Shown here piece after piece: positions 24,858 through 32,888 of a stretch of DNA of 64,000 nt. This DNA comes from Mycolicibacterium sediminis (GTDB lineage Bacteria > Actinomycetota > Actinomycetes > Mycobacteriales > Mycobacteriaceae). The position numbers and the translations under genes were made by a program. The notes under the pieces were generated by a model. The model had not been told where the DNA came from and made no database searches. It saw nothing but the letters and a program-made list of their open reading frames with translations. The number at the start of each line of letters is the position of its first letter. Position 1 is the stretch's first letter. The stretch covers positions 5,084,001 through 5,148,000 of the forward strand of contig NZ_AP022588.1 of NCBI RefSeq assembly GCF_010731735.1, given 5' to 3'.

Positions 24858-24894
24858 TAGACCGGACAAATCACCGGATCTCAGGGAGCCTTCC

Positions 24895-26070
24895 ATGTCA
24901 GACTCACTCGGCGTCGCCGTCATCGGCGGCGGCATGGCCGGCCGCGCCCACGCGGCGGGATACCGCGGGTCGTCGACGCTGTTCGGCACCGACCGACCCG
25001 CCGTTCGCCTGGTCGCCATCGCCGACACCAGCGAAGCGGTCGCCGACGACACCGCCAAGCGCTACGGCTACGGGCGGGCCGAGTACGACTGGCGCGCGAT
25101 CGCCGACGCACCCGACGTCGACGCCGTCAGCGTCGTCGTCGCCAACCACCTGCACCGCGAGATCGTCGAAGGCCTTCTCGCCGCGGGCAAGCACGTCCTG
25201 TGCGAGAAGCCCCTGGCCGGCTCGCTCGTCGACGCCGAGGCCATGGTGGCCGCGGCGCAGGCATCCGACGCGGTGACCGCGGTCGGCTACACGTACCGCC
25301 GCTCCCCCGCGGTCGAGATGATCCGGCGTGAACTCGCAGCCGGCACGCTCGGGGATCTCGTCCACTTCAACGGGCACTACTGGTGCGACTACGCGCTGGA
25401 CCCCACCTCGCCCATCACCTGGCGCTACCGGGGCGGTCCCGGCACCGGCGCGCTCGCCGACGTCGGCAGCCACCTGCTCGACATGTCCGAATTCGTCTGC
25501 GGACCGATCGTCGAGGTCAGCGGTGCGTCCTTCGCCACCATCGTGACCGAACGCCCGGTCCCGGTGGGCGTCACCTACGGCCACACCAAGGGTGCGGTCG
25601 GTGACGAGGTGTCGCCGGTCGAGAACGAAGACGTCGCCACCTTCACCGCCCGCTTCGAGAACGGCGCCGTCGGCACGTTCTCGGCATCGCGGGTGGCGCA
25701 CGACCTGCCCGACGGACTCGGCTTCGAGCTGTTCGCCTCCAAGGGTTCCGCGGCGTGGAACTTGCACCGCGCCGGCGAGTTCCAGCTCTCCGCCGACGAC
25801 GTCCGCAGCGACATCGGCGGTGCGCGACGGGTGCTGATCGGTCCGGATCACCCGTACATCCGCGGCGGCCTGCCCATGGACGCCGGCGGCGTCGGCCACG
25901 GCGTTGCCGATCTCTTCACCTTCCAGGCGCGTGCGTTCCTCGACCAGATCGCGGGGATCGGCGACACGGGCCCACTGCCCGGCTTCGAGGCCGGACTGCG
26001 CGGCCTTCGGGTCGTCGCCGCCATCACCGAATCCGCCGCCGGCGGCGGGCTCGCCGTCAAGGTCACCTGA
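24895..26070 (+). CDS. Gfo/Idh/MocA family oxidoreductase
   Basis: A 391-residue NAD(P)-dependent dehydrogenase from ATG 24895 (CAGGGAG upstream). It has the Rossmann motif VAVIGGGMAGRAHAAGY, the catalytic EKP in HVLCEKPLAGSLVDAEA near residue 104, and WRYRGGPGTGALADVGSHLLDMSEF, which carries the conserved GGGALxDxGxH-type catalytic segment. It is longer than the IolG paralogues, as in the inositol/glucoside 3-dehydrogenase branch of the family. It is followed after 29 bp by a TIM-barrel gene, a pairing typical of sugar oxidation/isomerisation modules, and lies divergent from a LacI regulator. Confidence 0.85.
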   Translation: MSDSLGVAVIGGGMAGRAHAAGYRGSSTLFGTDRPAVRLVAIADTSEAVADDTAKRYGYGRAEYDWRAIADAPDVDAVSVVVANHLHREIVEGLLAAGKHVLCEKPLAGSLVDAEAMVAAAQASDAVTAVGYTYRRSPAVEMIRRELAAGTLGDLVHFNGHYWCDYALDPTSPITWRYRGGPGTGALADVGSHLLDMSEFVCGPIVEVSGASFATIVTERPVPVGVTYGHTKGAVGDEVSPVENEDVATFTARFENGAVGTFSASRVAHDLPDGLGFELFASKGSAAWNLHRAGEFQLSADDVRSDIGGARRVLIGPDHPYIRGGLPMDAGGVGHGVADLFTFQARAFLDQIAGIGDTGPLPGFEAGLRGLRVVAAITESAAGGGLAVKVT

Positions 26071-26099
26071 TCCACCGAACCCGAAGGGACACCAGCACG

Positions 26100-27098
26100 A
26101 TGAAGCTCGGCCTCTACGACGCCATCCTCCACGACCGGCCACTGCCCGACGCCCTCGCGGCCATCGCCGACGTCGGCCTCACCGGCATCGAGATCAACAC
26201 CGGCGGATTCCTACCCCCGGTGCACGTCCCGACCTTCGACGACATCCTGGTCAGTGACGCCGCACGCGACGACTACCTCGGCGTCTTCGAGGGCACGGGA
26301 GTGTCCATCGCCGGGCTGAACTGCAACGGCAATCCCCTGCACCCGAACCCGGACATCGGTCCGAAGCACGCCGAGGACGTCCGCCGATCGATCCGTCTCG
26401 CCGAGCGACTCGGCCAGCATCGCGTCGTCACCATGTCCGGCCTGCCCGGTGGCGAACCCTCGGCGACACGCACCAACTGGATCGTCAACGCCTGGAACTC
26501 GGCCGCACTCGACGTCCTCGACCACCAGTGGGCGATCGTCGCCGACTTCTGGCGCGAGATCGACGCGCTGGCCCGTGACAGCGACGTGAAGGTCGCCCTC
26601 GAGCTGCATCCGCAGAACGTCGTGTTCAACAGTGCGACCATGCACCAGCTCGTCGAACTCGCCGGCACCACCAACGTCGGCGTGGAACTCGACGCGTCAC
26701 ACCTGTTCTGGCAGCAGATGGATCCCGTGGCCGTCGTCCGCCACCTCGGGGACCTCGTGGTCCACGCAGCAGCCAAGGACGTCCGCGTGAACCCTGAGTA
26801 CGCAGCGCTGAACGGCGTGCTGGACAACGGCTTCCGTCGACTGTCGCCGGAGGAGCCCCGCACCAATCTCGGTGACGACGAGTGGGCCAACGAGTGGCCG
26901 AAGGAGTCCGCGTGGGACTTCGTCGCACTCGGCAAGGGCCACGACACCGCCTACTGGACCGAGTTCCTGCGCGCCCTGCAGGAGGTCGACCCGGACATGC
27001 TGGTCAACATCGAGCACGAGGACACCGAACTCGGCCGCATCGAGGGCATCGCGGTGGCGGCCGACGTGCTCAAGGCCGCCGACGCCGCGCTGGTCTAG
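26100..27098 (+). CDS. TIM-barrel sugar phosphate isomerase/epimerase-family protein
   Basis: A 332-residue AP-endonuclease-2-like barrel protein. It starts MKLGLYDAILHDRPLPDAL with GIEINTGGFLPPVH soon after. Metal-site segments are KVALELHPQNVVFN (Glu and His), VGVELDASHLFWQQMDP (Asp and His), HAAAKDVRVN and LVNIEHEDTELG (Glu and His). It keeps all ligand positions, so it should be an active metal-dependent isomerase, epimerase or dehydratase. It acts with the dehydrogenase at 24895 in one transcript. Its TAG stop overlaps, as CTAG, that of the convergent ABC ATPase gene. Confidence 0.85.
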   Translation: MKLGLYDAILHDRPLPDALAAIADVGLTGIEINTGGFLPPVHVPTFDDILVSDAARDDYLGVFEGTGVSIAGLNCNGNPLHPNPDIGPKHAEDVRRSIRLAERLGQHRVVTMSGLPGGEPSATRTNWIVNAWNSAALDVLDHQWAIVADFWREIDALARDSDVKVALELHPQNVVFNSATMHQLVELAGTTNVGVELDASHLFWQQMDPVAVVRHLGDLVVHAAAKDVRVNPEYAALNGVLDNGFRRLSPEEPRTNLGDDEWANEWPKESAWDFVALGKGHDTAYWTEFLRALQEVDPDMLVNIEHEDTELGRIEGIAVAADVLKAADAALV

Positions 27099-27916
27099 GA
27101 CTTGCGGCCCAGCTCGTGCGTCAGCGCCTCGAGTTCGTCGCCGCCGGCCATCTCCTGGGTGAGGTGGTCGAGCGTGATGTCCTCGTAGGCGCAGTCGAGC
27201 TTCTGCCGCCCGCGGTTGAGCAGCACGAAGTGGTCGCCCACCATGTGCGCGTGGTGCGGGTTGTGGGTGATGAACACGACGCCGAAGCCCGCCTCCTTGG
27301 CGGCGGTGATGTACTTCAGCACCACGCCGGACTGCTTCACGCCCAACGCCGCGGTGGGCTCGTCGAGGATCAGCACCCGGGCACCGAAGAACACCGCGCG
27401 GGCGATCGCCACGCACTGGCGCTGACCGCCCGACAGCGACCCGATCGGCGCGTCGACGTCGGGCAGTTCGATGCCCATCTTCGACAGCTCCGCCAAGGTG
27501 GTGGCGCGCATGGCGTTGGCGTCCAACGAGAACGGGAAGGACTTCTTGCGCACTTCCTGGCCCAGGAAGAAGTTGCGCCACACCGGCATCAGCGGGACGA
27601 CGGCCAGGTTCTGGTAGACCGTGGCGATGCCCTTGGCCAGTGCGTCGGCGGGTGACCCGAACTTCATCGGTTCCCCGTCGACGAGCAGTTCGCCGTCGCT
27701 CTGCTGGTGCAGACCCGAGATGATCTTGATGAGAGTGGACTTGCCAGCACCGTTGTCGCCGAGGATGCCGGTGACCTCGCCGGCATGCACTCGCAGGCAG
27801 ATGTCCTTCAGCGCGGTGATGTTCCCGTAGGTCTTGCCCACGTTCTTCAGCTCGACCAGCGGCACCTTGCCGCCGGAGGGCGCCTCGTTGGCGGAGGCCT
27901 CGACTGTCGCGGTCAT
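27095..27916 (-). CDS. sugar ABC transporter ATP-binding protein (FrcA-like)
   Basis: A 273-residue single ATPase domain from ATG 27916. Walker A GDNGAGKST is at residues 53-61, the Q-loop segment VYQNLAVVPLM is near 100, the signature LSGGQ at 161-165, Walker B VLILDEPTAA at 181-190 and the switch His in FITHNPHHAH. It has one ATPase domain, unlike RbsA with two, which fits the FrcA/fructose or inositol type of CUT2 transporters. It is last in the substrate-binding protein-permease-ATPase operon and probably energises inositol or a related sugar uptake. Its start lies 5 bp after the permease stop. Confidence 0.92.
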   Translation of the reverse strand: MTATVEASANEAPSGGKVPLVELKNVGKTYGNITALKDICLRVHAGEVTGILGDNGAGKSTLIKIISGLHQQSDGELLVDGEPMKFGSPADALAKGIATVYQNLAVVPLMPVWRNFFLGQEVRKKSFPFSLDANAMRATTLAELSKMGIELPDVDAPIGSLSGGQRQCVAIARAVFFGARVLILDEPTAALGVKQSGVVLKYITAAKEAGFGVVFITHNPHHAHMVGDHFVLLNRGRQKLDCAYEDITLDHLTQEMAGGDELEALTHELGRKS

Positions 27917-27921
27917 GTCCG

Positions 27922-28980
27922 TCACCTCTTCGATGCGTAGTTGCGGAAGGCGTTGTTGGCGATGACCGCGAACAGCAGCATCGCGCCCAGGAAGAACTTG
28001 AACCAGTCCGGATCCCAACCGGCGTAGACGATGCCCTGGTTCGTCATGCCGAAGATGAACGCGCCGATGGCGGCGCCGATCGCCGTGCCGTAGCCGCCGG
28101 TCAGCAGGCATCCGCCGATCACCGCGGCGATGATGTAGAAGAACTCGTTGCCGATGCCCTGTCCCGACTGCACGGTGTTGAAGGCGAACAGCAGGTGCAT
28201 GCCGACGAACCAGGCGCAGAACCCGACGAACATGAACAGGCCGATCTTCACCTTGGTGACCGGCACGCCGACGGCGCGGGCACTGTCGGAGTCGCCGCCC
28301 ACCGCGAATATCCAGTTGCCGATCTTGGTCTTGAACAACACCCACGTCGCGACCGCCGTGAAGACCAGCCACCACACGACGGTGACGCGGATGCCGACGC
28401 CGAACACGGTGAACGACGATGCGAACACCGCTCGCGCCGACTCGAATCCCTGCATGTCGCTGACGCTCTGGGTCGCGACCTGGCCGGCGACCAGCTTGGT
28501 GACGGCGAGGTTGATGCCGGCGAGCATGAAGAACGAACTCAGCGTGATCAGGAAGCTCGGGATCTTGGTCTTCATCACCAGGTAGCCATTGAGGAAGCCC
28601 ACTGCGAGCGCCAGGACCAGCGCCAGCGCCGCACCCGCCCACAGATTCAGGTGCAGGTTGTAGGCGAGCATCGATGCGGCCAGCGAACTGAACGTCACCG
28701 CCACGCCTGCCGACAGATCGAACTCGCCACCGATCATCAGCACCGCCACGCCGCACGCCATGATGCCGATGGTGGAACTCGCGTACAGCACGGTGGCCAG
28801 GGAGGCCGCCTCCCGGAACGGCGCCGCGACGACGAGGAAGAAGACGAAGATGCCGATGGCACCGATCCCGGCGCCCATCTCGGGCCGAATCAGTAGGCGC
28901 TGAGCCCGATTGCGCTCCTTGACGCGCTCGTCGCGGACGACCTTCTGGTCGGTGATGGTGAGGTCTGCCTGCGTACTCAT
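27922..28980 (-). CDS. sugar ABC transporter permease (RbsC/FrcC type)
   Basis: A 352-residue membrane protein from ATG 28980 with eight to ten hydrophobic helices. Family segments are ASSTIGIMACGVAVLMIGGEFDLSAG, MKTKIPSFLITLSSFFMLAGI and AVGGDSDSARAVGVPVTKVK, the last being the coupling loop for the ATPase, followed by GGCLLTGGYGTAIGAAIGAF. It forms the membrane channel of a CUT2-family importer. A longer upstream frame to 29175 overlaps the substrate-binding protein gene and is rejected. It sits 17 bp after the binding-protein gene. Confidence 0.92.
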   Translation of the reverse strand: MSTQADLTITDQKVVRDERVKERNRAQRLLIRPEMGAGIGAIGIFVFFLVVAAPFREAASLATVLYASSTIGIMACGVAVLMIGGEFDLSAGVAVTFSSLAASMLAYNLHLNLWAGAALALVLALAVGFLNGYLVMKTKIPSFLITLSSFFMLAGINLAVTKLVAGQVATQSVSDMQGFESARAVFASSFTVFGVGIRVTVVWWLVFTAVATWVLFKTKIGNWIFAVGGDSDSARAVGVPVTKVKIGLFMFVGFCAWFVGMHLLFAFNTVQSGQGIGNEFFYIIAAVIGGCLLTGGYGTAIGAAIGAFIFGMTNQGIVYAGWDPDWFKFFLGAMLLFAVIANNAFRNYASKR

Positions 28981-28997
28981 GTCAGTTCTTCCCGTTC

Positions 28998-29987
28998 CTA
29001 GCGAGTTCCGGCCTTGGCCAGCTCTGCGACGGCGTCGATGTTGCCCTGGTCGATGAACGACGGTCCGGTCAGCGTGGGTTCGCCACCGCCGATGAGGTTC
29101 TTGTTGTTGACGAACAGCCACAGCGCGTCGATGGCGAGGTAGCCCTGCAGGTACGGCTGCTGGTCGACCGCCCACTGCACCTGACCGCCCTTGATGGCGT
29201 CGACGAGCGCGGCGTTGGTGTCGAACGTGACGATCTTCGCCTGGCTGCCTGCGTTGCCGACCGACTGGACGGCGGTCAGCGCGATCGGCGCGCCGAGGGC
29301 GACGATGTGGTCGACGGACGGATCCTGCTGCAGCTTGGCGGTGATGGTCGCCTCGACCGACGGCATGTCCTTGCTGTTGACGTTCAGGATCTCGCTCTCA
29401 CCCTTGAACCCCTGCCGCACTCCCGCGCAACGGGATTCGAGTGCGACCTGGCCCTGCTCCTGGATGACGCAGACGACCTTCTTCGCGCCGTCGGCGTTGA
29501 GCTTCTCGCCTGCCGCGATGCCCGCCAGCTTCTCGTCCTGGCCGAAGTACTCCTGGACGCCCATCGACTTGAAGTTGTCGAAGCCGGAGTTGAATGCGAC
29601 GACGGGGATGCCCTTGGCCTCGGCGGCCTTGACGGCAGGCGCCATGGCGTCCGGCTTGGCGAGGGTGACGGCGATGCCGTCGACGCCGCTGTCGATCGCG
29701 CTCTGGACGAGGTTCGCCTGATTCGGCGCCTCGGGGTCGTTCGAGTAGCGCAGCTCGATGTTGTCCTTCTTCGCCGCGGCTTCGGCGCCCTTGCGGATCA
29801 GGTCCCAGAACGAGTCACCGGGGACCTCGTGGGTGATCATGGCGACGACCATGCGAGGCGTATCGACGGTGCCTCCGCCCGACCCCTCACCCGACCCCGC
29901 GGGCTTGCCGCCGGTCGACGAACACGACACCAACCCCAGCGCCAACACGCCCGCTCCGGCGATGGCCGCCAGCCGAATGAACTTCAT
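28998..29987 (-). CDS. sugar ABC transporter substrate-binding lipoprotein
   Basis: A 329-residue extracytoplasmic binding protein. The signal peptide ends in a lipobox LGLVSC, so the Cys is lipid-anchored and the protein faces outward. The mature part has the periplasmic-binding-protein type 4 pattern: MVVAMITHEVPGDSFWDLIRKGAEAAAK, QSAIDSGVDGIAVTLAKPDAM and AKGIPVVAFNSGFDNF. First gene of the ABC operon, preceded by a good promoter and an IolR-like operator (30032-30076), which ties it to the inositol regulon. The ligand is therefore probably myo-inositol or another inositol, by inference from regulation rather than from binding residues. Confidence 0.9.
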   Translation of the reverse strand: MKFIRLAAIAGAGVLALGLVSCSSTGGKPAGSGEGSGGGTVDTPRMVVAMITHEVPGDSFWDLIRKGAEAAAKKDNIELRYSNDPEAPNQANLVQSAIDSGVDGIAVTLAKPDAMAPAVKAAEAKGIPVVAFNSGFDNFKSMGVQEYFGQDEKLAGIAAGEKLNADGAKKVVCVIQEQGQVALESRCAGVRQGFKGESEILNVNSKDMPSVEATITAKLQQDPSVDHIVALGAPIALTAVQSVGNAGSQAKIVTFDTNAALVDAIKGGQVQWAVDQQPYLQGYLAIDALWLFVNNKNLIGGGEPTLTGPSFIDQGNIDAVAELAKAGTR

Positions 29988-30031
29988 CGTCTCTCCCGTC
30001 TGCGGTGCCGTGTGTCACGGCCCTGCAGACG

Positions 30032-30076
30032 ATGTAATACGGGTCACAGCGGAAAGTCAACACTTTGTTCGGACAA
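30032..30076 (-). promoter_or_regulatory. promoter and IolR-like operator of the ABC transporter operon
   Basis: On the minus strand: the palindrome TTGTCCGAACAA (30076-30065), then AGTG, then -35 TTGACT (30060-30055), a 17-nt spacer and -10 TTACAT (30037-30032), 44 bp before the ATG at 29987. The palindrome, the 4-bp gap and the -35 box match the arrangement ahead of iolC. An operator directly against the -35 box fits repression by a GntR-type protein. Confidence 0.7.
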
Positions 30077-30155
30077 TAGGACTGCACGTCATTTGCTGAC
30101 GGGCGCCGATGCTACGCCGCCCGATCACCCATGAACCGGGATGACCTGCGACGCC

Positions 30156-30887
30156 TCAGCGGTCGACGAGCGTCGTCTCGAAGAAGTACCGCGAGGCGCG
30201 GTAGCAGTGATCGCCGTACTCGACCGCCTTGCCGGAGTCGTCGAACGCGGTGCGGCTCATCGACAGCAGTGGCGCACCGACCTTCTCGGTCAGCAGCTTC
30301 GCCTCGGTACGGCTCGCGGGGCGAGCGCCGATGCGCTGCCTGGCGAGCCGGATGTGCACGCCGCGGGCCCGCAGCGCCTGGTACAGCCCGCTGCGTTCGA
30401 GTTCCCCCGCGTCCGGCGCGAGGTCGACGGGCAGGTAGTTGACCATCACCGCGAGCGGTTCGCCGTTTGCACAACGCAGCCGCTGGATGGTGACGACCTC
30501 GTGGCCGGCGGGCAGGCTGAGCTGGGTCGCCACCTCGTCGTCGGCCGTGCCCACCCGATAGTCGAGCAGTTCCGTCGTCGGCTCCTGGCCGCCGCGGGTG
30601 AGGTCGTCGAACAGGCTGGTCAACTCGACACGGCGGTGCACGGGGTTCTGCACCACCTGCGTGCCCACCCCGCGCTTGCGGACCAGCAGACCCTTGTCGA
30701 CGATCTCCTGGATCGCGCGCCGGGTCGTGGGACGTGACAGCGTGAGGCGCTTGGCCAGGTCGAGTTCGTTCTCGAAGCGGTCCCCCGGCGCCAGGTGGCC
30801 ATCTCGGATGGCCGACTCGATGGCTTGCGCCAGCTGGTAATACAGCGGGACGGGACTCGACCGGTCGAGTTCGACATCAAGCGGCAC
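30156..30887 (-). CDS. GntR-family regulator (HutC/UTRA type), probable inositol regulator IolR-like
   Basis: A 243-residue protein from GTG 30887 (ATCGGAG ahead). The winged helix is at residues 10-75 (SPVPLYYQLAQAIESAIRDG, LAKRLTLSRPTTRRAIQEIV, RKRGVGTQVV) and the UTRA effector domain follows (EVVTIQRLRCANGEPLAVMV, SRTEAKLLTEKVGAPLLSMS, EYGDHCYRASRYFFET). It lies divergent from the iol operon and next to the ABC operon; both promoters have the same palindrome. The position matches C. glutamicum, where a GntR regulator (IolR) precedes iolC. A frame up to 30950 crosses the promoter region and is not preferred. Confidence 0.85.
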   Translation of the reverse strand: MPLDVELDRSSPVPLYYQLAQAIESAIRDGHLAPGDRFENELDLAKRLTLSRPTTRRAIQEIVDKGLLVRKRGVGTQVVQNPVHRRVELTSLFDDLTRGGQEPTTELLDYRVGTADDEVATQLSLPAGHEVVTIQRLRCANGEPLAVMVNYLPVDLAPDAGELERSGLYQALRARGVHIRLARQRIGARPASRTEAKLLTEKVGAPLLSMSRTAFDDSGKAVEYGDHCYRASRYFFETTLVDR

Positions 30888-30956
30888 GTCGGCTCCGATC
30901 TCGGGTGACCAGACAAAGTGGCCCCTAGGGTAACACCGCCATGACAACAAGTCCGA

Positions 30957-31002
30957 TTGTCAGGACAAAGTCTTGACAGAACTTAGTGATGGAGGGCACA
31001 GT
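30957..31002 (+). promoter_or_regulatory. IolR-like operator and promoter of the iol operon
   Basis: The palindrome TTGTCAGGACAA (30957-30968) is followed by AGTC and the -35 box TTGACA (30973-30978). A weak -10 (CACAGT, 30997-31002, 18-nt spacing) can be proposed. A second inverted repeat TGACAA-N9-TTGTCA (30942-30962) overlaps the operator, and a half-site ACAAAGTG lies at about 30913-30920 towards the regulator gene. The geometry equals that ahead of the ABC operon. Confidence 0.65.
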
Positions 31003-31041
31003 CGTGGGCGAGCCCAACACATCACGTTCAGGGGAGCCGAC

Positions 31042-32013
31042 TTGTCCACCTCATCACCGTTCGACGTCCTCGCCATCGGGCGCAGCGGCGTCGACGTCTA
31101 CCCGCTGCAGGTCGGCGTCGGCCTCGAACACGTCGAGTCGTTCGGCAAGTTCCTCGGCGGCAGCGCGGCCAACGTCGCGGTGGCCGCGGCACGGCTGGGC
31201 AACACCACCGGGCTGATCTCCGGCGTCGGCGACGACCCGTTCGGACGGTTCGTTCGCGCCGAACTCGCGCGCCTCGGCGTCGACAACCGCTACGTCGCGA
31301 CCCACGACGCCTACCCGACGCCGGTGACGTTCTGCGAGATCTTCCCGCCCGACGACTTCCCGCTGTACTTCTACCGCAAGCCCAGCGCCCCCGACCTGCA
31401 GATCACGGCCGACGAACTCGACCGCGACGCGATCACGTCGGCCCGGCTGTACTGGTCGACGGTGACCGGACTGTCCGAAGAGCCCAGCCGTAGTGCGCAC
31501 TTCGCGGCATGGGAGGCCAGAGGGCGTGCCCCCCTGACGGTCCTCGACCTCGACTACCGCCCGATGTTCTGGGAGTCACCCGCCGCGGCGACCGAGCAGG
31601 TCCAGCGGGCGCTTCAGCACGTGACCGTTGCCGTCGGCAATCGCGAGGAGTGCGAGATCGCCGTCGGCGAGAGCAACCCGCGCAAGGCCGCTGACGCGCT
31701 GCTCGACCTCGGCGTCGAACTGGCGATCGTCAAGCAGGGCCCCCGTGGCGTGCTGGGCAAGACCAAGCACAGCTCGGTGACCGTGCCGCCCAACGAGGTC
31801 GACGTCGTCAACGGCCTCGGCGCCGGGGACAGCTTCGGCGGCAGCCTGATTCATGGCCTGCTCCGCGGCTGGCCGATGGAGAAGACGCTGCGCTACGCCA
31901 ATGCCGCAGGCGCCATCGTCGCCTCCCGGCTCGAGTGCTCGACCGCGATGCCGACCGCTGCCGAGGTCGCCGAACTCGCCGAGCGGACCGCCGAGGAGGC
32001 CGTCAATGTCTAA
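31042..32013 (+). CDS. iolC: 5-dehydro-2-deoxygluconokinase IolC
   Basis: A 323-residue PfkB kinase. The start is put at TTG 31042 because AGGGGAG stands 6 bp before it and the protein then begins like other IolC proteins (SPFDVLAIGRSGVDVYPLQ). It has the sugar-binding signature FGKFLGGSAANVAVAAARLG and the ATP/catalytic signature VNGLGAGDSFGGSLIHGLL with the base Asp at about residue 263. IolC phosphorylates 2-deoxy-5-keto-gluconate, the fifth step of inositol breakdown. It is first in the iol operon, behind the regulated promoter, and its end overlaps the next gene by 8 bp. Confidence 0.9.
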   Translation: MSTSSPFDVLAIGRSGVDVYPLQVGVGLEHVESFGKFLGGSAANVAVAAARLGNTTGLISGVGDDPFGRFVRAELARLGVDNRYVATHDAYPTPVTFCEIFPPDDFPLYFYRKPSAPDLQITADELDRDAITSARLYWSTVTGLSEEPSRSAHFAAWEARGRAPLTVLDLDYRPMFWESPAAATEQVQRALQHVTVAVGNREECEIAVGESNPRKAADALLDLGVELAIVKQGPRGVLGKTKHSSVTVPPNEVDVVNGLGAGDSFGGSLIHGLLRGWPMEKTLRYANAAGAIVASRLECSTAMPTAAEVAELAERTAEEAVNV

Positions 32014-32887
32014 CGCGCTGTGCACCGACTACGCCGCTCTCACGGACCTGCGCGCCGCCGACCCCGGTGCGGTGGCCCGCGCCTGGGAGTCGCGCACCAC
32101 CCGTCCGACCATCCGTGGCGACGGCCGGCTGATGATCGTGGCCGCCGACCACCCCGCTCGCGGCGCACTGGCCGTCGGGAACCGCCCGACCGCGATGAAC
32201 AGCCGCACCGACCTGCTCGACCGACTGCGCGCCGCGCTGGCCGATCCGGGCGTCGACGGCGTGCTCGCCACCTCCGACATCCTCGACGACCTGCTGCTGC
32301 TCGGCGCGCTCGAGGACAAGGTCGTCTTCTCCTCGTTCAACCGCGGCGGACTGGCCGGCTCGTCGTTCGAGTTCGACGACCAGATGACCGCAGCCACCGC
32401 GGAGTCGACCGCCACGGCGAAGATGAACGGCGGGAAGATGCTGTGCCGCATCGCCCTCGACGATCCGGGCACCGTCGCCACCATGGCGGCGTGCGCCAAG
32501 GCCGTCGACGAACTCGCCGCCCGTGGCCTCATCGCGATGCTCGAACCCTTCATGTCGAGCCGCGTCGACGGCAAGGTCCGCAACGACCTCAGCCCCGACG
32601 CGGTGATCAAGTCGGTGCACATCGGTCAGGGTCTTGGCGCGACGTCGGCGTACACGTGGATGAAGCTGCCGGTCGTCCCGGAGATGGACAGGGTCATGGA
32701 CTCGACGACCCTCCCGACACTTCTGCTCGGCGGCGACCCCGTCAACCCCGACGAGGCCTTCGCCTCGTGGGAGAAGGCGCTGAGCCTGCCGTCGGTCCGC
32801 GGACTGATCGTCGGGCGCACCCTGCTCTATCCATCCGACGACGACGTGAGTTCCGCCGTCGCCACCGCCGTCTCGCTGGTGCGCTGA
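32006..32887 (+). CDS. Cgl0158-family (beta/alpha)8-barrel protein, probable IolJ-type aldolase
   Basis: A 293-residue protein starting at ATG 32006 inside the end of iolC. It has a DeoC/LacD-like class I aldolase look: RLMIVAADHPARGALAVG at about residue 42, GVDGVLATSDILDDLLLL, GGKMLCRIALDDPGT with a candidate Schiff-base or phosphate-site Lys, and IGQGLGATSAYTWMKLP followed by the TLLLGGDP phosphate-type loop. The same gene follows iolC in C. glutamicum (Cgl0158). In the pathway the missing step at this position is cleavage of the IolC product to dihydroxyacetone phosphate and malonate semialdehyde, so an IolJ role is likely, by context. Confidence 0.8.
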   Translation: MSNALCTDYAALTDLRAADPGAVARAWESRTTRPTIRGDGRLMIVAADHPARGALAVGNRPTAMNSRTDLLDRLRAALADPGVDGVLATSDILDDLLLLGALEDKVVFSSFNRGGLAGSSFEFDDQMTAATAESTATAKMNGGKMLCRIALDDPGTVATMAACAKAVDELAARGLIAMLEPFMSSRVDGKVRNDLSPDAVIKSVHIGQGLGATSAYTWMKLPVVPEMDRVMDSTTLPTLLLGGDPVNPDEAFASWEKALSLPSVRGLIVGRTLLYPSDDDVSSAVATAVSLVR

Positions 32888-32888
32888 C

